Shown here: piece after piece, positions 10,893 to 21,771 of the stretch
Layout: the number at the start of each line of letters is the position of its first letter
How positions within the stretch are numbered: position 1 is the stretch's first letter
NCBI RefSeq assembly: GCF_034190915.1
Contig: NW_026947547.1
Location: 887,001-951,000 of the forward strand
DNA from: Cavia porcellus
Lineage: Eukaryota; Chordata; Mammalia; Rodentia; Caviidae
Length of the DNA: 64,000 nucleotides
Direction of reading: 5' to 3'
Translations under genes and position numbers: made by a program
Notes under the pieces: model-generated
Seen by the model: only the letters and a program-made list of their open reading frames with translations
The model's database searches: none
Told to the model about the DNA's origin: nothing

Positions 10893-13800
10893 GGGTTAGG
10901 GTTAGGATTAGGGGTTAGGGTTAGGGTTCGGGTTAGGGTTGGGTTAGGGTAAGTGTTAGGGTGAGGGTTAGGGTTCGGGTTAGGGTTAGGTTTAGGGGTC
11001 AGTGTTAGGGTTAGCGTTAGGCTTACAGCTAGGGTTAGGATGAGAGATAGGATTAGGTTTAGTGTTATTGTTAGGTTTAGGGTTGGGTTAGGTTTTATTG
11101 TTTAGGTTAGGGTTATGTTTAGGCTTTGGGTTAGGGTCAGGGTTAGGGTTAGGTTTAGCGTTGGGTTAGGGTTAGGGTCAGGGTTAGGGTTAGTGTTAGG
11201 GTTAGGGTTAGGTGTTAGGGATAGGATTAGGGTTAGGTTTAGGGTTGAGTTAGGGTTAACCTTAGGGTAAGTGTAGCGGTAAGATTAGGGTACTCTTATC
11301 GTTAGGGTTATGGTTATGGTTAGGGTTAGGGTTCGTGTTGGGTTAGGTTTAGGGTTAGGGTTAGGGTTGGGTTAGGTTTGCTGTTTGGGTTGTGGTTCAG
11401 GTTGGGGTTGGGGTTGGGTTTGTGTTTAAGGTTAGGGTTAGGGTTAGGGTTAGGTTTAGTGTAGGGATAGGGTTAGGGATAGGGTTAGGGTTGGGTTAGT
11501 GTTAGGGTTAGGGATAGGTTTTGGGTTGGGTTAGGTTAGGGTTTGCGGTTGTGTTTCGGTTTGGGGTTGGCATTGGGATTTAGGTTAGGGTAAGTGCTAG
11601 GGTTAGGGCTAGGGTTAGGGTTAGGTTTGGTTAGGGTTGGTTAGGCTTAGTTTTAGGGTTAGGGTTAGCATTAGGCTTAGGGTTAGGGTAAGGCTTAGGG
11701 TTAGAGTTACGGTTTGGATTATTGTTAGGGTTAGGGTTGAGTTAGGGTAAGTGTTAGGGTTAGGGTTAGGGTTCGAGTTAGCGTTAGGATTAGGGGTTAC
11801 GGTTAGGGTTAGGATTAGGGTTAGGGTTGGGTTAGGGTTAGGGTTAGGGTCAGGGTTAGCGTTAGTCTTAGAGCTAGGGTTAGGATTAGAGATAGGATTA
11901 TGTTTAGTGATAGTGTTAGGGTTAGGGTTGTGTTAGGTTTTATTGTTTGGGTTAGGGTTAGGGTTAGGCTTTGGGTTAGGGTCAGGTTTAGGATTAGGGT
12001 TAACATTGGGGTAGGGTTAGGGTCAGGGTTAGGGTTAGTGTTAGGTTTAGGGTTAAGGGTTAGGGTTAGGGTTAGGGTTAGGTTTGGGTTAGGGTTAGCC
12101 TTAGGGTTAGGGTTAGGTTTAGTGATGGTTAGGGTTGGTTAGGGGTAAGCTTAAGGTTAGTGGTACGGTTACATTTAGGTTTAGTTTAGGGTTAGGGTTA
12201 GGTTGAGGTTTAGGTTTAGGTTTAGGTTTAGGGTTAGAGTTTGGGTTAATGTAGGAATAGAATTAAGGTTGGGTTGGGTTAGGGATAGGGTTAAGTTTAT
12301 GGTTAGCATTAGGTTTAGGAGTTAGGGTTAGTTGTTAGGCTTTGTGTTAGGGTTAGGTATAGGGTTTCATTAGGTTTAGGGTTAGGGTTAGGCTTAGCAT
12401 AAGTGTTAGTTTTAGGTTTAGTGTTAGAGTTAGGGTGAGGGTTTAGGGTTGGGTTTAGGGTTAGGGTTAGTGTTAGTTTTAGGGTTAGGTGTTAGGTTTA
12501 GAGTTAGGGTTAGTGTTGGGTTAGGGTTAGGCTTAGGGTTAGGGTTAGGTTTAGTGTTGGTTAGGGTTCGTTAGGGATAGGGTTATGGTTAGGCTCACAG
12601 TTAGGTTTAGATTAGGGTTCAGGTTAGGCTTAGGGTTAGGGTTACGGTTGGGATTAGAGTTATGGTTGGTTCGGGTTATAGTTACGGTTAGGTTTATGGT
12701 CATCATTATGTTTAGGTGTTAGGGTTAGGGTTAGTGTTTGGGTTAGGGTTCGGGTTAGGGTTGGGTTCGGTTTCGGGTTAGGGTTAGGTTTAGGGTTGGG
12801 TTAGGTTTAGAATTAAGGTTGGGTTAGGGTTAGGGTTAGGGTTAGCATTAAGCTTAGGGTTAACTTTTGGGTTAGGGTTAGATTAGTGTTAGGCTTAGAG
12901 TTAGGGTTAGCGTTACATTTAGTGTTGGATTAGGTGTAAGTTTAGAGTTAGGGTTAGGGTTAGGGTTAGGGTTAGGCTTTGGGTTAGGGTTAGGTTTAGT
13001 GTTGGTTAGGGTTCGTTAGGGATAGGGTTATGGTTAGGCTTACAGTTAGGTTTAGATTAGGGTTCAGGTTAGGCTTAGGGTTAGGGTTACGGTTGGGATT
13101 AGAGTTAATGTTGGTTCGGGTTATGGTTAGCGTTAGGTTTATGGTCATCATTATGTTTAGGTGTTAGGGTTAGGGTTAGTGTTTGGGTTAGGGTTAGGGT
13201 TAGGGTTGGGTTCGGTTTCGCGTTAGGGTTAGGTTTAGGGTTGGGTTAGGTTTAGAATTAAGGTTGGGTTAGGGTTAGGGTTAGGGTTAGCGTTAAGGTT
13301 AGGGTTAACTTTTGGGTTAGGGTTAGTGTTTGGGTTATGGTTAGGGTTAGGGTTGGGTTCGGTTTCGGGTTAGGGTTAGGATGAGAGATAGGATTAGGTT
13401 TAGTGTTATTGTTAGGTTTAGGGTTGGGTTAGGTTTTATTGTTTAGGTTAGGGTTAGGCTTTGGGTTAGGGTCAGGGTTAGGGTTAATTTAGCGTTGGGT
13501 TAGGGTTAGGGTCAGGGTTATTGTTAGTGTTAGGGTTAGGGTTAGGGTCAGGGTTATTGTTAGTGTTAGGGTTAGGGTTAGGGTTTGGGTTAGGGTTAGG
13601 TTTGAGTTAGGGTTAACCTTAGGGTTAGGGTTAGGTTTAGTGATGGTTAGGGTTGGTTAGGGTTAGGGTTAGCATTAGGCTTAGGGTTAGGGTAAGGCTT
13701 AGGATTAGAGTTACTGTTTGGGTTAGTGTTAGGGTTAGGGTTGGTTTAGTGTAAGTGTTGGGGTTAGGTTTAAGGTTCGAGTTAGTGTTACGATTAGGGG

Positions 13801-14522
13801 TTAGGATTAGGGTTAGGGTTAGGGTTGGGTTAGGGTTAGGGTCAGGGTTAGCGTTAGGCTTAGAGCTAGGGTTAGGATTAGAGATAGGATTAGGTTTAGT
13901 GTTAGTGTTAGGGTTAGGGTTGGGTTAGGTTTTATTGTTTGGGTTAGGGTTAGGGTTAGGCTTTGGGTTAGGTTCAGGGTTACGATTAGGGTTAGCGTTG
14001 GGTTAGCGTTAGGGTCAGGTTTAGGGTTAGTGTTAGGGTTAGGGTACTCTTATCATTAGGGTTATGGTTATGGTTAGGGTTAGGGTTCGTGTTGGGTTAG
14101 GTTTAGGATTAGGTTTAGGGTTGGGTTAGGGTTGCTGTTGGGATTGTGGTTCCGGTTGGGGTTTGGGATTGGGTTTGGCTTTAAGGTTAGGGTTAGGTTT
14201 AGGGTTAGGTTTAGGGTAGGTTTAGGGTTAGGGATAGGGTTAGGGTTGCGTTAGTGTTAGGGTTAGGGATAGGTTTAGGTTTGGGTTAGTGTAGGGTTTG
14301 CGGTTGTGTTTTGGTTTGGGGTTGGCGCTGGGGTTTTGGTTAGGATAAGTGCTAGGGTTAGGGTTAGGGTTAGGTTTGGTTAGGGTTGGTTAGGCTTAGT
14401 GCTAGGGTAGGGTTAGCGTTAGGCTTAGGGTTAGGGTAAGGCTTAGGTTTAGGGTTATGGTTTGGTTTAGTTTTAGTGTTAGTGTTGTGTTAGGGTAAGT
14501 GTTAGGCTTAGTTTTAGGGTTC
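10893..14522 (+). repeat. 3.63 kb unit, copy 4
   Basis: It is 3630 bp long, with TACTCTTATC at 11291 and 14045. It is the closest match to copy 3, sharing the 36 bp duplication (here 13511-13582) and the neighbouring variants. A private substitution is seen near 12661 (TATGGTTGG where the others read TAAGGTTGG). Confidence 0.93.
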
Positions 14523-17500
14523 GGGTTAGGGTTAGGATTAGGGGTTAGGGTTAGGGTTCGGGTTAGGGTTGGGTTAGGGTAAGTGTTAGGGTGAGGGTTA
14601 GGGTTCGGGTTAGGGTTAGGTTTAGGGGTCAGTGTTAGGGTTAGCGTTAGGCTTACAGCTAGGGTTAGGATGAGAGATAGGATTAGGTTTAGTGTTATTG
14701 TTAGGTTTAGGGTTGGGTTAGGTTTTATTGTTTAGGTTAGGGTTATGTTTAGGCTTTGGGTTAGGGTCAGGGTTAGGGTTAGGTTTAGCGTTGGGTTAGG
14801 GTTAGGGTCAGGGTTAGGGTTAGTGTTAGGGTTAGGGTTAGGTGTTAGGGATAGGATTAGGGTTAGGTTTAGGGTTGAGTTAGGGTTAACCTTAGGGTAA
14901 GTGTAGCGGTAAGATTAGGGTACTCTTATCGTTAGGGTTATGGTTATGGTTAGGGTTAGGGTTCGTGTTGGGTTAGGTTTAGGGTTAGGGTTAGGGTTGG
15001 GTTAGGTTTGCTGTTTGGGTTGTGGTTCAGGTTGGGGTTGGGGTTGGGTTTGTGTTTAAGGTTAGGGTTAGGTTTAGGGTTAGGTTTAGTGTAGGGATAG
15101 GGTTAGGGATAGGGTTAGGGTTGGGTTAGTGTTAGGGTTAGGGATAGGTTTTGGGTTGGGTTAGGTTAGGGTTTGCGGTTGTGTTTCGGTTTGGGGTTGG
15201 CATTGGGATTTAGGTTAGGGTAAGTGCTAGGGTTAGGGCTAGGGTTAGGGTTAGGTTTGGTTAGGGTTGGTTAGGCTTAGTTTTAGGGTTAGGGTTAGCA
15301 TTAGGCTTAGGGTTAGGGTAAGGCTTAGGGTTAGAGTTACGGTTTGGATTATTGTTAGGGTTAGGGTTGAATTAGGGTAAGTGTTAGGGTTAGGGTTAGG
15401 GTTCGAGTTAGCGTTAGGATTAGGGGTTACGGTTAGGGTTAGGATTAGGGTTAGGGTTGGGTTAGGGTTAGGGTTAGGGTCAGGGTTAGCGTTAGTCTTA
15501 GAGCTAGGGTTAGGATTAGAGATAGGATTATGTTTAGTGATAGTGTTAGGGTTAGGGTTGTGTTAGGTTTTATTGTTTGGGTTAGGGTTAGGGTTAGGCT
15601 TTGGGTTAGGGTCAGGTTTAGGGTTAGGGTTAACGTTGGGGTAGGGTTAGGGTCAGGGTTAGGGTTAGTGTTAGGTTTAGGGTTAAGGGTTAGGGTTACG
15701 GTTAGGTTTGGGTTAGGGTTAGCCTTAGGGTTAGGGTTAGGTTTAGTGATGGTTAGGGTTGGTTAGGGGTAAGCTTAAGGTTAGGGTTACGGTTACATTT
15801 AGGTTTAGTTTAGGGTTAGGGTTAGGTTGAGGGTTAGGTTTAGGTTTAGGTTTAGGGTTAGAGTTTGGGTTAATGTAGCAATAGAATTAAGGTTGGGTTG
15901 GGTTAGGGATAGGGTTAAGTTTATGGTTAGCATTAGGTTTAGGAGTTAGGGTTAGTTGTTAGGCTTTGTGTTAGGGTTAGGTATAGGGTTTCATTAGGTT
16001 TAGGGTTAGGGTTAGGCTTAGCATAAGTGTTAGTTTTAGGTTTAGTGTTAGAGTTAGGGTGAGGGTTTAGGGTTGGGTTTAGGGTTAGGGTTAGTGTTAG
16101 TTTTAGGGTTAGGTGTTAGGTTTAGAGTTAGGGTTAGTGTTGGGTTAGGGTTAGGCTTAGGGTTAGGGTTAGGTTTAGTGTTGGTTAGGGTTGGTTAGGG
16201 ATAGGGTTATGGTTAGGCTCACAGTTAGGTTTAGATTAGGGTTCAGGTTAGGCTTAGGGTTAGGGTTACGGTTGGGATTAGAGTTAAGGTTGGTTCGGGT
16301 TATAGTTAGGGTTAGGTTTATGGTCATCATTATGTTTAGGTGTTAGGGTTAGGGTTAGTGTTTGGGTTAGGGTTAGGGTTAGGGTTGGGTTCGGTTTCGG
16401 GTTAGGGTTAGGTTTAGGGTTGGGTTAGGTTTAGAATTAAGGTTGGGTTAGGGTTAGGGTTAGGGTTAGCATTAAGGTTAGGGTTAACTTTTGGGTTAGG
16501 GTTAGATTAGTGTTAGGCTTAGAGATAGGGTTAGGGTTACATTTAGTGTTGGATTAGGTGTAAGTTTAGAGTTAGGGTTAGGGTTAGGGTTAGGGTTAGG
16601 CTTTGGGTTAGGGTTAGGTTTAGTGTTGGTTAGGGTTCGTTAGGGATAGGGTTATGGTTAGGCTTACAGTTAGGTTTAGATTAGGGTTCAGGTTAGGCTT
16701 AGGGTTAGGGTTACGGTTGGGATTAGAGTTAATGTTGGTTCGGGTTATGGTTAGCGTTAGGTTTATGGTCATCATTATGTTTAGGTGTTAGGGTTAGGGT
16801 TAGTGTTTGGGTTAGGGTTAGGGTTAGGGTTGGGTTCGGTTTCGCGTTAGGGTTAGGTTTAGGGTTGGGTTAGGTTTAGAATTAAGGTTGGGTTAGGGTT
16901 AGGGTTAGGGTTAGCGTTAAGGTTAGGGTTAACTTTTGGTTTAGGGTTAGTGTTTGGGTTATGGTTAGGGTTAGGGTTGGGTTCGGTTTCAGGTTAGGGT
17001 TAGGATGAGAGATAGGATTAGGTTTAGTGTTATTGTTAGGTTTAGGGTTGGGTTAGGTTTTATTGTTTAGGTTAGGGTTAGGCTTTGGGTTAGGGTCAGG
17101 GTTAGGGTTAATTTAGCGTTGGGTTAGGGTTAGGGTCAGGGTTAGGGTTAGTGTTAGGGTTAGGGTTAGGGGTTAGGGTTAGGGTTAGGGTTAGGGTTAG
17201 GGTTTGGGTTAGGGTTAGGTTTGAGTTAGGGTTAACCTTAGGGTTAGGGTTAGGTTTAGTGATGGTTAGGGTTGGTTAGGGTTAGGGTTAGCATTAGGCT
17301 TAGGGTTAGGGTAAGGCTTAGGATTAGAGTTACTGTTTGGGTTAGTGTTAGGGTTAGGGTTGGTTTAGGGTAAGTGTTAGGGTTAGGTTTAAGGTTCGAG
17401 TTAGTGTTACGATTAGGGGTTAGGATTAGGGTTAGGGTTAGGGTTGGGTTAGGGTTAGGGTCAGGGTTAGCGTTAGGCTTAGAGCTAGGGTTAGGATTAG

Positions 17501-18141
17501 AGATAGGATTAGGTTTAGTGTTAGTGTTAGGGTTAGGGTTGGGTTAGGTTTTATTGTTTGGGTTAGGGTTAGGGTTAGGCTTTGGGTTAGGTTCAGGGTT
17601 ACGATTAGGGTTAGCGTTGGGTTAGGGTTAGGGTCAGGTTTAGGGTTAGTGTTAGGGTTAGGGTACTCTTATCATTAGCGTTATGGTTATGGTTAGGGTT
17701 AGGGTTCGTGTTGGGTTAGGTTTAGGGTTAGGTTTAGGGTTGGGTTAGGGTTGCTGTTGGGATTGTGGTTCCGGTTGGGGTTTGGGATTGGGTTTGGCTT
17801 TAAGGTTAGGGTTAGGTTTAGGGTTAGGTTTAGGGTAGGTTTAGGGTTAGGGATAGGGTTAGGGTTGCGTTAGTGTTAGGGTTAGGGATAGGTTTAGGTT
17901 TGGGTTAGTGTAGGGTTTGCGGTTGTGTTTTGGTTTGGGGTTGGCGCTGGGGTTTTGGTTAGGATAAGTGCTAGGGTTAGGGTTAGGGTTAGGTTTGGTT
18001 AGGGTTGGTTAGGCTTAGTGCTAGGGTAGGGTTAGCGTTAGGCTTAGGGTTAGGGTAAGGCTTAGGGTTAGGGTTATGGTTTGGTTTAGTTTTAGTGTTA
18101 GGGTTGTGTTAGGGTAAGTGTTAGGCTTAGTTTTAGGGTTC
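14523..18141 (+). repeat. 3.63 kb unit, copy 5 (11 bp shorter)
   Basis: It is 3619 bp long, with TACTCTTATC at 14921 and 17664. The shortfall comes mainly from lost hexamers: one near 15,695 and one in the plain TTAGGG run near 17,170-17,205. It shares with copies 6 and 7 the GGTTAGGGTTAACGTT variant near 15,620, and with copy 6 GGTTGGTTAGGG near 16,190, where copies 1 to 4 read GGTTCGTTAGGG. Confidence 0.93.
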
Positions 18142-21100
18142 GGGTTAGGGTTAGGATTAGGGGTTAGGGTTAGGGTTCGGGTTAGGGTTGGGTTAGGGTA
18201 AGTGTTAGGGTGAGGGTTAGGGTTCGGGTTAGGGTTAGGTTTAGGGGTCAGTGTTAGGGTTAGCGTTAGGCTTACAGCTAGGGTTAGGATGAGAGATAGG
18301 ATTAGGTTTAGTGTTATTGTTAGGTTTAGGGTTGGGTTAGGTTTTATTGTTTAGGTTAGGGTTATGTTTAGGCTTTGGGTTAGGGTCAGGGTTAGGGTTA
18401 GGTTTAGCGTTGGGTTAGGGTTAGGGTCAGGGTTAGGGTTAGTGTTAGGGTTAGGGTTAGGTGTTAGGGATAGGGTTAGGGTTAGGTTTAGGGTTGAGTT
18501 AGGGTTAACCTTAGGGTAAGTGTAGCGGTAAGATTAGGGTACTCTTATCGTTAGGGTTATGGTTATGGTTAGGGTTAGGGTTCGTGTTGGGTTAGGTTTA
18601 GGGTTAGGGTTAGGGTTGGGTTAGGTTTGCTGTTTGGGTTGTGGTTCAGGTTGGGGTTGGGGTTGGGTTTGTGTTTAAGGTTAGGGTTAGGTTTAGGGTT
18701 AGGTTTAGTGTAGGGATAGGGTTAGGGATAGGGTTAGGGTTGGGTTAGTGTTAGGGTTAGGGATAGGTTTTGGGTTGGGTTAGGTTAGGGTTTGCGGTTG
18801 TGTTTCGGTTTGGGGTTGGCATTGGGATTTAGGTTAGGGTAAGTGCTAGGGTTAGGGCTAGGGTTAGGGTTAGGTTTGGTTAGGGTTGGTTAGGCTTAGT
18901 TTTAGGGTTAGGGTTAGCATTAGGCTTAGGGTTAGGGTAAGGCTTAGGGTTAGAGTTACCGTTTGGATTATTGTTAGGGTTAGGGTTGAGTTAGGGTAAG
19001 TGTTAGGGTTAGGGTTAGGGTTCGAGTTAGCGTTAGGATTAGGGGTTACGGTTAGGGTTAGGATTAGGGTTAGGGTTGGGTTAGGGTTAGGGTTAGGGTC
19101 AGGGTTAGCGTTAGTCTTAGAGCTAGGGTTAGGATTAGAGATAGGATTATGTTTAGTGATAGTGTTAGGGTTAGGGTTGTGTTAGGTTTTATTGTTTGGG
19201 TTAGGGTTAGGGTTAGGCTTTGGGTTAGGGTCAGGTTTAGGGTTAGGGTTAACGTTGGGGTAGGGTTAGGGTCAGGGTTAGGGTTAGTGTTAGGTTTAGG
19301 GTTAAGGGTTAGGGTTAGGGTTAGGGTTAGTTTTGGGTTAGGGTTAGCCTTAGGGTTAGGGTTAGGTTTAGTGATGGTTAGGGTTGGTTAGGGGTAAGCT
19401 TAAGGTTAGGGTTACGGTTACATTTAGGTTTAGTTTAGGGTTAGGGTTAGGTTGAGGGTTAGGTTTAGGTTTAGGTTTAGGGTTAGAGTTTGGGTTAATG
19501 TAGGAATAGAATTAAGGTTGGGTTGGGTTAGGGATAGGATTACGTTTATGGTTAGCATTAGGTTTAGGAGTTAGGGTTAGTTGTTAGGCTTTGTGTTAGG
19601 GTTAGGTATAGGGTTTCATTAGGTTTAGGGTTAGGGTTAGGCTTAGCATAAGTGTTAGTTTTAGGTTTAGTGTTAGAGTTAGGGTGAGGGTTTAGGGTTG
19701 GGTTTAGGGTTAGGGTTAGTGTTAGTTTTAGGGTTAGGTGTTAGGTTTAGAGTTAGGGTTAGTGTTGGGTTAGGGTTAGGCTTAGGGTTAGGGTTAGGTT
19801 TAGTGTTGGTTAGGGTTGGTTAGGGATAGGGTTATGGTTAGGCTCACAGTTAGGTTTAGATTAGGGTTCAGGTTAGGCTTAGGGTTAGGGTTACGGTTGG
19901 GATTAGAGTTAAGGTTGGTTCGGGTTATAGTTAGGGTTAGGTTTATGGTCATCATTATGTTTAGGTGTTAGGGTTAGGGTTAGTGTTTGGGTTAGGGTTA
20001 GGGTTAGGGTTGGGTTCGGTTTCGGGTTAGGGTTAGGTTTAGGGTTGGGTTAGGTTTAGAATTAAGGTTGGGTTAGGGTTAGGGTTAGGGTTAGCATTAA
20101 GGTTAGGGTTAACTTTTGGGTTAGGGTTAGATTAGTGTTAGGCTTAGAGTTAGGGTTAGGGTTACATTTAGTGTTGGATTAGGTGTAAGTTTAGATTTAG
20201 GGTTAGGGTTAGGGTTAGGGTTAGGCTTTGGGTTAGGGTTAGGTTTATTGTTGGTTAGGGTTCGTTAGGGATAGGGTTATGGTTAGGCTTACAGTTAGGT
20301 TTAGATTAGGGTTCAGGTTAGGCTTAGGGTTAGGGTTACGGTTGGGATTAGAGTTAATGTTGGTTCGGTTATGGTTAGCGTTAGGTTTATGGTCATCATT
20401 ATGTTTAGGTGTTAGGGTTAGGGTTAGTGTTTGGGTTAGGGTTAGGGTTAGGGTTGGGTCCGGTTTCGGGTTAGGGTTAGGTTTAGGGTTGGGTTAGGTT
20501 TAGAATTAAGGTTGGGTTAGGGTTAGGGTTAGGGTTAGCGTTAAGGTTAGGGTTAACTTTTGGGTTAGGGTTAGTGTTTGGGTTATGGTTAGGGTTAGGG
20601 TTGGGTTCGGTTTCAGGTTAGGGTTAGGATGAGAGATAGAATTAGGTTTAGTGTTATTGTTAGGTTTAGGGTTGGGTTAGGTTTTATTGTTTAGGTTAGG
20701 GTTAGGCTTTGGGTTAGGGTCAGGGTTAGGGTTAATTTAGCGTTGGGTTAGGGTTAGGGTCAGGGTTAGGGTTAGTGTTAGGGTTAGGGTTAGGGGTTAG
20801 GGTTAGGGTTAGGGTTAGGGTTAGGGTTAGGGTTTGGGTTAGGGTTAGGTTTGAGTTAGGGTTAACCGTAGGGTTAGGGTTAGGTTTAGTGATGGTTAGG
20901 GTTGGTTAGGGTTAGGGTTAGCATTAGGCTTAGGGTTAGGGTAAGGCTTAGGATTAGAGTTACTGTTTGGGTTAGTGTTAGGGTTAGGGTTGGTTTAGGG
21001 TAAGTGTTAGGGTTAGGTTTAAGGTTCGAGTTAGTGTTACGATTAGGGGTTAGGATTAGGGTTAGGGTTAGGGTTGGGTTAGGGTTAGGGTCAGGGTTAG

Positions 21101-21771
21101 CATTAGGCTTAGAGCTAGGGTTAGGATTAGAGATAGGATTAGGTTTAGTGTTAGTGTTAGGGTTAGGGTTGGGTTAGGTTTTATTGTTTGGGTTAGGGTT
21201 AGGGTTAGGCTTTGGGTTAGGTTCAGGGTTACGATTAGGGTTAGCGTTGGGTTAGGGTTAGGGTCAGGTTTAGGGTTAGTGTTAGGTTTAGGGTACTCTT
21301 ATCATTAGGGTTATGGTTATGGTTAGGGTTAGGGTTCGTGTTGGGTTAGGTTTAGGGTTAGGTTTAGGGTTGGGTTAGGGTTGCTGTTGGGATTGTGGTT
21401 CCGGTTGGGGTTTGGGATTGGGTTTGGCTTTAAGGTTAGGGTTAGGTTTAGGGTTAGGTTTAGGGTAGGTTTAGGGTTAGGGATAGGGTTAGGGTTGCGT
21501 TAGTGTTAGGGTTAGGGATAGGTTTAGGTTTGGGTTAGTGTAGGGTTTGCGGTTGTGTTTTGGTTTGGGGTTGGTGCTGGGGTTTTGGTTAGGATAAGTG
21601 CTAGGGTTAGGGTTAGGGTTAGGTTTGGTTAGGGTTGGTTAGGCTTAGTGCTAGGGTAGGGTTAGCGTTAGGCTTAGGGTTAGGGTAAGGCTTAGGGTTA
21701 GGGTTATGTTTTGGTTTAGTTTTAGTGTTAGGGTTGTGTTAGGGTAAGTGTTAGGCTTAGTTTTAGGGTTC
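18142..21771 (+). repeat. 3.63 kb unit, copy 6
   Basis: It is 3630 bp long, with TACTCTTATC at 18540 and 21294. It groups with copy 5 by shared substitutions. Private changes include TTACCGTTTGG near 18,957, GGGTCCGG near 20,457 and AACCGTAGG near 20,865. Confidence 0.92.
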
